Below, one piece after another: positions 14,754-22,106 of a DNA stretch of 64,000 nt. The notes beneath the pieces were generated by a model, which was not told the DNA's origin, searched no databases, and worked only from the letters and a program-made list of their open reading frames with translations. The position numbers were made by a program, and so were the translations under genes. Source of the DNA: Streptomyces sp. HmicA12 (GTDB lineage: Bacteria; Actinomycetota; Actinomycetes; Streptomycetales; Streptomycetaceae); the NCBI RefSeq assembly GCF_000373565.1, contig NZ_KB891797.1, positions 344,487-408,486 on the forward strand, written 5' to 3'. Position 1 is the stretch's first letter. Every line of letters begins with the position of its first letter.

Positions 14754-16070
14754 GTGTCCGCGAACACCCCCACAGCCGACCAGAAGTCCGGCTTCCGCAT
14801 ACCGAAGATCCCGTTCTGGGCGCAGGTCCTGCTCGGCCTCGTCATCGGTCTGGTCCTCGGCTACGTCGCCCGCACGGCCGACGTCGCCTGGCTCGGCTCG
14901 ACCCTGGAGAAGGTCGGCAGCATCTTCGTCCAGCTCCTGAAGCTGGCCGTCGCGCCGCTCGTCTTCTTCGCGATCCTCGTGTCGATCACCAACCTGCGGA
15001 AGGTCGACAACGCCGCCCGGCTCGCCGGCCGCACCCTCCTCTGGTTCATGATCACGTCGCTGATCGCGGTCGTCATCGGCCTCGCCATCGGCCTGCTGAC
15101 CAACCCCGGCAACGGCACGTCGCTCTCGGCCGCCGACGCCGCGAAGGCCGACACCCAGGGTTCCTGGATCGACTTCCTCACCGGCATCATCCCGACCGAC
15201 GTCATCACGCCGTTCACCGAGCTGAACGTGCTGCAGATCGTGTTCATGGCCGTCGTCGCCGGTATCGCCATCCTGAAGATCGGTGAGAAGGCCGCCCCGG
15301 TCCTCACCCTCTCCGAGTCCATCCTGGAGCTGCTGCAGAAGGCCCTGTGGTGGGTCATCAAGCTCTCCCCGATCGGCTCCGCCGGCCTCATCGGCAACGC
15401 GATCGTCCAGTACGGCTGGGACCTGATCGGCAAGTACGCGACCTTCACCGCCGACATCTACGTCGGCTGCGCCCTGGTCCTGTTCGGCGTCTACCCGCTG
15501 CTGCTCGGCACCGTCGCGAAGCTGAACCCGCTCCAGTTCTTCAAGGGCGCCTGGCCCGCGATCCAGCTGGCGTTCGTCTCCCGCTCCTCGGTCGGCACCA
15601 TGCCGGTCACCCAGCAGTCGGCGATCCGCCTCGGTGTCCCGAAGGACTACGCCTCCTTCGCCGTCCCGTTCGGCGCGACCACCAAGATGGACGGCTGCGC
15701 CGCGATCTACCCGGCGATCGCCGCGATCTTCGTCGCGAACTTCTTCGACGTCCAGATGGGCGTCAAGGAGTACCTGCTCATCGCGTTCGTCTCGGTGATC
15801 GGCTCTGCCGCCACCGCCGGCCTCACCGGCGCGACGGTCATGCTCACCCTGACCCTCTCCACCCTCGGCCTCCCGCTGGAGGGAGTGGGCCTGCTCCTCG
15901 CGATCGACCCGATCCTGGACATGATGCGGACGGCCACGAACGTCGCCGGCCAAGTTGTGGCCCCGCTGATCGTGGCTTCGCGGGAGAAGATCCTCGACCG
16001 CGATGCGTACAACGCGGTGACGGCGTCCCCCGTGGACGAGCCGCAGGCGGCGGTGGCTGCCGCCGCCTGA
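14754..16070 (+). CDS. DAACS (dicarboxylate/amino acid:cation) symporter, possibly cystine
   Basis: A 438-residue secondary transporter of the glutamate-transporter fold, eight helices plus two re-entrant hairpins. The serine-rich hairpin is FVSRSSVGTMPVT. The position of the classic NMDGT motif reads TKMDGCAAIYPA. From memory, N-G-C-A-x-x-Y-P-A is a mark of cystine symporters of the TcyP type, so cystine or cysteine is the preferred substrate guess over C4-dicarboxylates. The cysteine-rich leader peptide 110 nt upstream supports this. The GTG at 14754 follows GGAG by 8 nt; the open frame upstream overlaps the leader region. A terminator follows at 16091. Confidence 0.82.
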   Translation: MSANTPTADQKSGFRIPKIPFWAQVLLGLVIGLVLGYVARTADVAWLGSTLEKVGSIFVQLLKLAVAPLVFFAILVSITNLRKVDNAARLAGRTLLWFMITSLIAVVIGLAIGLLTNPGNGTSLSAADAAKADTQGSWIDFLTGIIPTDVITPFTELNVLQIVFMAVVAGIAILKIGEKAAPVLTLSESILELLQKALWWVIKLSPIGSAGLIGNAIVQYGWDLIGKYATFTADIYVGCALVLFGVYPLLLGTVAKLNPLQFFKGAWPAIQLAFVSRSSVGTMPVTQQSAIRLGVPKDYASFAVPFGATTKMDGCAAIYPAIAAIFVANFFDVQMGVKEYLLIAFVSVIGSAATAGLTGATVMLTLTLSTLGLPLEGVGLLLAIDPILDMMRTATNVAGQVVAPLIVASREKILDRDAYNAVTASPVDEPQAAVAAAA

Positions 16071-16090
16071 CGTCCCCCGGCTCGTACGGA

Positions 16091-16124
16091 ACGTGCCCCG
16101 CACCCGGATTGGTGCGGGGCACGT
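16091..16124. terminator. 14-bp stem terminator after the symporter
   Basis: ACGTGCCCCGCACC (16091-16104) and GGTGCGGGGCACGT (16111-16124) form a perfect stem with a 6-nt loop. It also marks the last clearly ordinary sequence before the scar region. Confidence 0.75.
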
Positions 16125-16265
16125 TGCGTTGGTGGTGGGGCGATTAGGACTTGTCCGGCCGATCATGTTGCTGGTCAGGGTGCGAGCGTGTCCAAGACGA
16201 GCGTGAGCAACGAGACCAGCAGCATGGTCTCTCTGTGGGGCTAGCCGTGGGGAACCGATCACTGG

Positions 16266-16403
16266 ATGCGTCCGGGTGAGGAGTTCACGGTGGTGACCGA
16301 GGCGGAGCCGGAGCAGTCGCCGTTCAACGTGGTCGTGCATGACCAGGGCATCACCGTGTGGGTGAACGCAGGTCACGACGCCGAGGTCTTCGACACATCC
16401 CAG
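16266..16403 (+). pseudogene. Short N-terminal gene remnant, unknown
   Basis: From the ATG at 16266, about 46 codons show real coding bias (GAG GAG TTC ACG GTG GTG ACC GAG...). They encode MRPGEEFTVVTEAEPEQSPF, then NVVVHDQGITVWVNAGHDAEVFDT. After about 16403 the same frame turns into low-complexity Pro/Arg sequence with no coding character, although it stays open to 16607. I read this as the 5' end of a gene whose remainder was lost. No family is recognised. Confidence 0.4.
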
Positions 16404-16548
16404 GTCGGCCAGCGCACCCGGCCGCCACCGCCAACGCCCCTGCCTTTCGTAGGAGCGCGGCGGCCGTGCCCACAGGTTCAGCGCCGCCTGAGGCGTATAT
16501 CACGGCAGAAGTGCCGACCGCTCGACCCGCCCGGCACCCAGCGCCCTG

Positions 16549-17853
16549 TCAAGCTTCGCCGCGCCGGGCCCAGGTCCCTCTTCCACCCGCCGTCATCAGC
16601 GTGTTGACGATGTGCGACCGGTTGCGGCCGCCCCGAAGCAGCCGCTCGGCCGCCAGGCCGAACGCCAGTGCAGGTCCCACGAGACCGAGGGTCTCGCCGG
16701 TGCCAAGCGCCAGCCCCGCGCCAGCGAGCCCGAGGCCGGTCTCGGCCGTGGCCCAGGCGAGCCGCCCGGACCGCTCTCCGGAGGTCGGCAGCTTCCGCCG
16801 GACCGCCCGGAGCAGTGCGGGGAGGGCGCCGTCGGCCGCCGCCGCGTCCCCGGAGCGCAGCGCCGCCTGGAAGGCGTCGCGCCGACGGGTCACGACCTCG
16901 TCCTGTCGGATCTTCGCGATGTCCTGCCAGCCCAATTCAGCGACCGCCGCCAGGTTGCCCGGGGCCATCCCGTGTTCCGCAGGGGCTGTGGCTCCGGGGC
17001 TGGCGGGCTCGAAGAGCGCGTCCGTCGGACGCCCGAGGTAGAGGCCGATGTCGGCCGCTTTCGGGAGCGACCGCGGGGACGCCCCGTCGGTGCCCAGCGT
17101 CCGCTGCACCGCTGCGTTCCAGGCCTGCGTCGCGGTGTTCCACATCGCCGTCCGGTGTGGCGGGTCCGTGGCCTCTAGCTGGGCGAAGAGCACGGCCCTG
17201 CGGTGCCGGTTCGACGGCTCCACGTGCTCGTCGAGATAGGCGAGGGTGCGTTCCACTGGGGCGTAGTCGTGGCCGGGGAGCCCCGGCAACTCCGCCACCT
17301 CCTCCAACACGTCGCGGTATGAGCAGGGGCGCGTCACGGTGCTCGTGCCCAGCGGCACTCCCGCCTCACGGGAGAAGTGATGCAGGGTCCAGGCCACGGC
17401 CTCCAGCCTGCGCCGGATTACTCCGCCCTCCTCGTAGCGTGCGCCCAGCGCGGTACCCCGCGCGAACAGCGGCCCGGGATTCGCCTCCCCGCGCTCCAGA
17501 ACGGCTTCGGACAGCCTGACCAGGGGCTCTGCCGTGTCGAACGAAGACGAGAGCCAGCCGGGCTCCAGGGCGCGGTGCAGGCCGGTGGTGACCAGGACGA
17601 AGGGGTCGCTGCCGACCGGAGCGGCGGTGGTGCAGCGCAGGAACGACGGGCAGCCGCGCACGAAGGACCGGAAGTCCTCCGTCTCGAACAGCGCCTGTAC
17701 CGCATGGCTGTCGATGAGCTGCACGTCGCTCAGCACCACCGTGTGCCCTAACAGGGCCTGGATCTTCAGCATGACGGCCAATGACGTGTCCTGCGGACCC
17801 CACCCGGACACGCGCAGATGCTCACCATCAAGCCAGTGGGCATAGATCTCCAT
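16549..17853 (-). CDS. Unrecognised 434-residue protein beside transposase fragment
   Basis: The ATG at 17853 follows a purine-rich GGGGGGAA and the gene runs to 16549 with good codon bias. The N-terminus (MEIYAHWLDGEHLRVSGWGP, then VVLSDVQLIDSHAVQALF) looks like a small alpha/beta domain. Residues about 100-330 are helical and acidic/basic, with RRRLEAVAWTLHHFSREAG, TLAYLDEHVEPSNRHRRAVLF and RRRDAFQAALRSGDAAAADGALP. A hydrophobic Gly/Ala-rich stretch near the end (GLGLAGAGLALGTGETLGLVGPALAFG) could be one or two membrane segments, followed by a basic tail. I cannot name the family. It lies immediately downstream of an IS5-type transposase fragment within a scar region, so it may be recently acquired cargo. 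An open frame extends to 18240 but is out of frame with the transposase. Confidence 0.6.
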   Translation of the reverse strand: MEIYAHWLDGEHLRVSGWGPQDTSLAVMLKIQALLGHTVVLSDVQLIDSHAVQALFETEDFRSFVRGCPSFLRCTTAAPVGSDPFVLVTTGLHRALEPGWLSSSFDTAEPLVRLSEAVLERGEANPGPLFARGTALGARYEEGGVIRRRLEAVAWTLHHFSREAGVPLGTSTVTRPCSYRDVLEEVAELPGLPGHDYAPVERTLAYLDEHVEPSNRHRRAVLFAQLEATDPPHRTAMWNTATQAWNAAVQRTLGTDGASPRSLPKAADIGLYLGRPTDALFEPASPGATAPAEHGMAPGNLAAVAELGWQDIAKIRQDEVVTRRRDAFQAALRSGDAAAADGALPALLRAVRRKLPTSGERSGRLAWATAETGLGLAGAGLALGTGETLGLVGPALAFGLAAERLLRGGRNRSHIVNTLMTAGGRGTWARRGEA

Positions 17854-17999
17854 GGTTCCCCCTTCCCCCGCCGAGCGAGGGGCTCCCCCTCGACAGCAGA
17901 CCCTACGGCGAAGAGGCCAACTGCGCTGATTACCTGGCCGGTTGGGGCCCGGCCGCGCACCCCGCACTGCCCCAAACCGAGACCGCGATGACACAGTGA

Positions 18000-18281
18000 G
18001 GACGATCCGACGTGCCGGTCGCGGACCGGGACCAGGGTGCCGTCCACGATCCACAGCCGGTCCACCGCGTCGGCCGGGCGGGAAACGGGCTCCAGGGCCA
18101 GCAGCGGGCCCAGCCGCTGGACCACCCGGCACACGGTCGAGGAGGAGATTCCGAACAGCGGCCCGAGCTGCCGCATGGTCAGGTTCGTGCGGTAGTACAC
18201 GGCCACCGCCAGGACACGCACGGCCAGCCGAAGTCCCCACGGCCAGCTCCGCAAGGCCCCGTTGCCGCCCCGCTCACGCAC
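18000..18281 (-). pseudogene. IS5-family transposase, N-terminal fragment
   Basis: About 94 residues resemble streptomycete IS5-family DDE transposases. They include WPWGLRLAVRVLAVAVYYRT, the helix-turn-helix MRQLGPLFGISSSTVCRVV, and the first catalytic region DRLWIVDGTLVPVRDR, whose D is the first of the DDE triad. The frame then runs into unrelated sequence at about 18000, and the other two catalytic acidic residues are absent. It is therefore inactive. Neither terminal inverted repeats nor a target duplication could be identified nearby. Confidence 0.75.
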
Positions 18282-18379
18282 CGCCCTTTAGCAGCCGCGC
18301 AAACTGCGTCACCTGCAACCCGGTGCTTTGGTGCCGGGTGAGGTGAGGGTGAACGTGAAGGTGATGGGTTGACGTAGCG

Positions 18380-18676
18380 TCAGTTTCCGCGGGGCTGCCG
18401 GGATGCGGTGCAGGCGTTGGTGCCGTGCCCGCAGTCGAAGCCGATCGTCGCGGTGGCGGCCTTGGCCAGGCCGGACGTGGAGGTCGGTCGCAGGGTGAGG
18501 GTGTGGGTACAGGTTCGTCCGTCGCGTGCGGCCAGCACGGTTTTCTGCGCGATGCTGACTTTCATCGTTCCCAGCTTCTTGCGGGTGCGCAGGTCTGTGA
18601 TCGTGAAGGTTCCCGATCCCTGCGCGCAGGCGCTGTGACGGTCGAAGCCCTGCCGGTGAGCGGAGCAGTTGATCCC
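18380..18676 (-). pseudogene. C-terminal fragment of a secreted-type protein, 5' end missing
   Basis: The minus-strand frame ending at 18380 encodes about 98 residues with unmistakable host codon bias: NCSAHRQGFDRHSACAQGSG, TFTITDLRTRKKLGTMKVS, TSTSGLAKAATATIGFDCG and a Cys-containing C-terminus. Several Cys and the Thr-rich beta-type sequence suggest an extracytoplasmic protein. Coding character stops abruptly at about 18676 with no start codon or ribosome site, exactly where the oppositely oriented fragment begins. I treat it as a truncated remnant; the family is not recognised. Confidence 0.55.
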
Positions 18677-18846
18677 TGCGGCTCGGGGTGGCGGCCGAGC
18701 GGCTGCACTTCGTGCGGGCCGAGATGCAGCTCGCGCGGCTCGTGCCGAGGCTTGCCGGGCAGCGCGGCAGGGCCGATGCCTCGCTGGCCGCGGCGCGGGA
18801 TGCGGTGGTCGCCCTGGGGCGGGGAGCGGGGCGTTCCGTAGGGTGA
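18673..18846 (+). pseudogene. C-terminal fragment of a host gene, 5' end missing
   Basis: From the codon after an in-frame TGA (18670-18672) to the TGA at 18844, this frame encodes about 57 residues with strong GC3 bias: AERLHFVRAEMQLARLVPRL, then RADASLAAARDAVVALGRG. It is helical and looks like the C-terminus of a larger protein, with no start codon or ribosome site. Its left edge coincides with the right edge of the minus-strand fragment, so a recombination breakpoint near 18675 probably removed the 5' parts of both genes. Confidence 0.5.
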
Positions 18847-18880
18847 GGGGCGCACGACGTGTGGACGAAAGGCGGCTGGG

Positions 18881-19579
18881 GTGGGCGGCGACAGGAAGGC
18901 TGGGGCGGTGGCACGGCAGGACGGGGGTGCCGGGGCCGCGGAGAGGCCGAAGGCGCGGGGGAGGCTGCCGCGGGCCGAGCGCGAGCGGCAGATGGTGGAC
19001 GCCGCGGTACGGGTCTTCGGGGAGCGCGGCTACCGCGCGGCCTCGATGGACGAGATCGCCGAACTCGCCGGTGTCTCCAAGCCGTTGGTGTACCTGTACC
19101 TGAACTCGAAGGAAGACCTGTTCACCGCCTGCATCCGGCGGGAGGCCGCCGCGCTGGTCGCCGCCGTGCGGGCCGGGGTGCGGCCCGGCACCGCCTACGA
19201 CCTGCAGCTCTGGGACGGGCTCACGGCCTTCTTCTCGCACACCGCCGAGCATCCCGACGGGTGGGCGGTGCTGCACACCCAGGCGCGGTCGGGCGGGGAG
19301 CCGTTCGTGGCCGAGGTCGGGGCGATGCGGGACGAGATCGTCGCGTTCGTGACGTCGTTGATCGCGGAGGCGGCCCGGGAGGCGCACGGCGATCCGGAGC
19401 TCGCCGAGCGGGAGGTCGCGGGCCTCGCCCAGGCCCTGGTCGGCGCGGCCGAGGCGCTGGCCGGCTGGGCCAACACCGATCCGTCGGTCTCGGCGAAGGA
19501 GGCCGCGACGACCATGATGAACTTCGCCTGGTCGGGGCTGGGCAACCTGATGGACGGGCGGCGCTGGTCAGCGCGTTAG
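18881..19579 (+). CDS. TetR family regulator of the adjacent lipid module
   Basis: A 232-residue regulator from a GTG with AAAGG upstream. After a basic, flexible N-terminus comes the TetR helix-turn-helix RQMVDAAVRVFGERGYRAAS, MDEIAELAGVSKPLVYLYL, NSKEDLF. The C-terminal domain has SHTAEHPDGWAVLHTQARSG and is helical as usual. It is convergent with the MaoC gene (12-bp overlap). Mycobacteria have a TetR gene close to the equivalent htdX-fabG4-fadA2 set, and a TTACT/AGTAA palindrome at 22065 is the likely operator. An acyl-CoA-type effector is therefore a reasonable guess. Confidence 0.88.
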   Translation: MGGDRKAGAVARQDGGAGAAERPKARGRLPRAERERQMVDAAVRVFGERGYRAASMDEIAELAGVSKPLVYLYLNSKEDLFTACIRREAAALVAAVRAGVRPGTAYDLQLWDGLTAFFSHTAEHPDGWAVLHTQARSGGEPFVAEVGAMRDEIVAFVTSLIAEAAREAHGDPELAEREVAGLAQALVGAAEALAGWANTDPSVSAKEAATTMMNFAWSGLGNLMDGRRWSAR

Positions 19580-20407
19580 CGGCGTGACCTCGCCCGTGAC
19601 GTGCACCCGCTCGCCCTCGGCGGCCCGCAGTTCGAACGCCGGGCCCCGCGCCGCGTAGACGACACTCCCGGGCAGCAGTACCGGCGCCTTGAAGCGCGCC
19701 TGTACGTGGACGGGCCCGTGCGCCCCGTACTCCGCGAGGCAGCGGGCCACCGTCCACATGCCGTGCGCGATGGCGCGCGGGAAGCCGAAGGCGCGGGCCG
19801 TGAGCGGGTGCAGGTGGATGGGGTTGCGGTCGCCGGACGCGGCGGCGTACCGGCGTCCGAGGTCACCGTGCAGCCGCCACTCGGCGACCCGGGGGAGCTG
19901 CCCCGCGGCCGGCTCGGCGGTGTCGGGGGCCGGGGTGTCCGTCCGGTGCCGGGCCAGGTACGTGCTGGTCGACTCCCACACGGGTTCGGGCTCGCCGGCG
20001 GCGCGCAGCTCGGTGACGACCACGGCCTCCGTGCCGCGCCGGTGCGGGCGCAACTCCGGGATGCGGACGCCCAGTTCGTAGCTGTGGCCGGGGGAGAGGT
20101 CCCGGTGCTGGTCGATGCCGATCGAGGTGTGCACGAGCCCGAGCAGCGGCAGCGGGAACGCGCGTCGTGACATCAGCCGCATGGCCAGCGGGAAACCCAG
20201 GATGTGCGGGTAGGTGACGGGGAGTTCGTCGCGGCCGGTGGGGAAGGCGCAGACGCGCTCGTACGCGGCGAGGTGCTCCGCCTCGACCCGGAGTCCGGGG
20301 AGCCGTGCCGTCGTGTCGTGCAGCGGGGCCGTTGCCTTCGGCCGCTTGAGCGGGGAGAGGGCCGCGCCGCGGAGCATGTACGGGAGCAGGGACGGGGGTG
20401 AGGTCAC
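19568..20407 (-). CDS. MaoC-family (R)-hydratase, HtdX-like
   Basis: A 279-residue double-hotdog protein. The C-terminal hotdog has the hydratase-2 motif YAAASGDRNPIHLHPLTARAFGFPRAIAHGMW, with Asp and His spaced as in MaoC-type (R)-specific enoyl hydratases. The N-terminal half (PHILGFPLAMRLMSRRAFPLPLLGLVH) is the degenerate partner domain. It should hydrate enoyl-CoA or enoyl-ACP to the 3-hydroxy compound. With the FabG4-like reductase (280 bp upstream on the same strand) and the divergent thiolase, the order mirrors htdX-fabG4-fadA2 of mycobacteria. The start is the GTG at 20405-20407. Confidence 0.88.
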   Translation of the reverse strand: MTSPPSLLPYMLRGAALSPLKRPKATAPLHDTTARLPGLRVEAEHLAAYERVCAFPTGRDELPVTYPHILGFPLAMRLMSRRAFPLPLLGLVHTSIGIDQHRDLSPGHSYELGVRIPELRPHRRGTEAVVVTELRAAGEPEPVWESTSTYLARHRTDTPAPDTAEPAAGQLPRVAEWRLHGDLGRRYAAASGDRNPIHLHPLTARAFGFPRAIAHGMWTVARCLAEYGAHGPVHVQARFKAPVLLPGSVVYAARGPAFELRAAEGERVHVTGEVTPLTR

Positions 20408-20493
20408 GTGGGGATCCTTGGGGTGAGGGGTGGGTGCGGCTCGCCGCGGGGGTTCCGGGTGGGAGGGGAGGGCGCGGGTTTCGTCGTGGCTGG

Positions 20494-20586
20494 TCGCGCA
20501 GTTCCCCGCGCCCCTGGAAGCGAGCTCCGCTCGCCCGGGGGAGGCTGCGCGGAGCGCATGCCTCAGGGGCGCGGGGAACTGCGCGA
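20494..20586. repeat. Dispersed long inverted repeat, copy 1
   Basis: Two perfect 23-bp arms, 20494-20516 (begins TCGCGCAGTTCCCCGCGCCC) and 20564-20586, surround a 47-bp centre containing GCGAGCTCCGCTCGC and GCGGAGCGCATGC. Copy 2 is at 25984-26076 and a single arm at 35722-35741. The sequence after the right arm (GAGAAGCCCC-ACCGG, then GCCCACGC) is shared with copy 3. It fills most of the gap between the MaoC and FabG4 genes. Confidence 0.85.
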
Positions 20587-20687
20587 GAAGCCCCCACCGG
20601 CCCGCAGCCGCCCACGCAACAGGGACCCGGCAGACGCGAGGGCGGAAGGAGCGCGGGGCACCCGTCGTCCGGGTGGCCCGGGACGGG

Positions 20688-22037
20688 TCACGCTCCCAGC
20701 AGACTCTGGCCGCAGACCCGGAGTACCTGCCCGTTGACCGCCCCGGAACCCGCGGAGGCGAACCACGACGTCGTTTCCGCGACGTCCACCGGAAGCCCGC
20801 CCTGCCCGAGGGAGTTCATGCGCCGCCCGGCCTCCCGGATGAACAGCGGGACCGCGGCCGTCATCTTGGTCTCGATGAAGCCGGGGGCGACCGCGTTCAC
20901 CGTGACCCCGTGCTCGGCGAGGGCGCGCGGCGCGAGGGAGCGGACGAGGCCGACGATGCCGGCCTTGCTCGCCGCGTAGTTGGTCTGGCCGGTGTTGCCC
21001 GCGATCCCGGCGATGGACGCCGTGGCGACGACGGCGCCGCCGCGCCGGATCGCGCCCGCCTTCAGGAGGGAGTCCGTGGTGCGCAGCACGCTCGCGAGGT
21101 TGACCTCCAGAACCGAACTCCAGCGCTCCGCGGGCATGTTGGCGAGCCGCCGGTCACGGGTGATGCCCGCGTTGTGCACGAGGACGTCCAGGCCCCCGGA
21201 CTCCGCGGTGAACTCGGCGATCCGCTCGCCCGCGTCCTCGGCCGTGATGTCCAGCGGCAGCGCTCGCCCGCCGAGCCGCTCCGCGACCTTCGCCAACTCG
21301 GCCTCGGCGGAGGGCACATCGAGGAGCACGACCCGCGCGCCGTCCCTGACGAGCGTCTCGGCGACGGCCTCGCCGATGCCGCGCGCGGCGCCGGTGACCA
21401 GCGCGGTGCGCCCGGCGAGCGGCCGCGCCCAGTCCTCGGGGACCTTCGACTCGGAGTCGCCGGCGCCTACTTCGACGACCTGGCCGCTGACGAACGCCGA
21501 CCTGGGGGACAGCAGGAAGCGCAGGGTCGACTCGGCGGCCGCCATCGGACCCGCCACCCGCACCAGGTTCACGGTGCGTCCGCGCCCGATCTCCTTGCCG
21601 AGGGAGCGGACGAAGCCTTCGAGGCCCTGCTGGACCGCCGCCTGGTGGTGGTCGTCGGCCGACGGGGGCGTGCCGAGCACGACCACGCGGCCGCCCGCCG
21701 CGATGGACCGCACGGCCGGGTGCAGCGCCGCGTGCACCTCGGCGAGTGTGTCGACGTCGGCGACGGCGGTGGCGTCCACGACGACCGCGGCGGGGCGCGC
21801 CGTGCCCTCCGTTGTCCCGGCGAGCGTGCCGCGCACCTCCAGGCCGGTCCGGGCCAGGATCGCCGACAGCTCCTTCCGGTGTGCCGATCGGCCCGCCGTG
21901 AAGTGCAGCAACTGTCCTTCCAGGGAAGGGTGTTCGGCGCTGTAGCGGCGCAGCTGCGCGGGTTGCGGCAGGCCGAGGCGCTTGGTCAGGAAGCGGCCCG
22001 GGGCCGTGCCGGTGAAGTTCAGATAGCGGTCGGCCAT
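20688..22037 (-). CDS. 3-oxoacyl-ACP/CoA reductase, FabG4-like (high molecular weight)
   Basis: A 449-residue two-domain short-chain dehydrogenase. The N-terminal half (1-200) is a degenerate Rossmann domain, as in mycobacterial FabG4. The C-terminal half is the active domain with TGAARGIG (215-222) for cofactor, NAG (289-291), and the catalytic Ser341, Tyr354 and Lys358 in SIAGIAGNTGQTNYAASK. It should reduce 3-oxoacyl thioesters with NAD(P)H. The start at 22037 (MADRYLNFTG) is divergent from the thiolase gene, with an AT-rich operator region of 69 bp between them. Confidence 0.92.
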   Translation of the reverse strand: MADRYLNFTGTAPGRFLTKRLGLPQPAQLRRYSAEHPSLEGQLLHFTAGRSAHRKELSAILARTGLEVRGTLAGTTEGTARPAAVVVDATAVADVDTLAEVHAALHPAVRSIAAGGRVVVLGTPPSADDHHQAAVQQGLEGFVRSLGKEIGRGRTVNLVRVAGPMAAAESTLRFLLSPRSAFVSGQVVEVGAGDSESKVPEDWARPLAGRTALVTGAARGIGEAVAETLVRDGARVVLLDVPSAEAELAKVAERLGGRALPLDITAEDAGERIAEFTAESGGLDVLVHNAGITRDRRLANMPAERWSSVLEVNLASVLRTTDSLLKAGAIRRGGAVVATASIAGIAGNTGQTNYAASKAGIVGLVRSLAPRALAEHGVTVNAVAPGFIETKMTAAVPLFIREAGRRMNSLGQGGLPVDVAETTSWFASAGSGAVNGQVLRVCGQSLLGA

Positions 22038-22064
22038 TGTCCAACTCCCTGCTCGGTCGTAAAT

Positions 22065-22093
22065 TTACTTCGGAGTAAGGTTACTCAGTAGTC
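22065..22093. promoter_or_regulatory. TTACT/AGTAA operator in fabG4-thiolase divergent gap
   Basis: TTACT-TCGG-AGTAA at 22065-22078 is a perfect palindrome, followed 2 bp later by a second partial copy TTACTCAGTAG (22081-22091). It lies between the divergent FabG4-like and thiolase genes and overlaps where both promoters must be. The nearby TetR protein is the natural candidate. Confidence 0.55.
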
Positions 22094-22106
22094 AGGAGTT
22101 GTCGAG

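Noticed and set aside
16145..18850. A complete insertion sequence or genomic island with defined ends
   Set aside because: The transposase is a fragment and I found neither terminal inverted repeats nor a target duplication.
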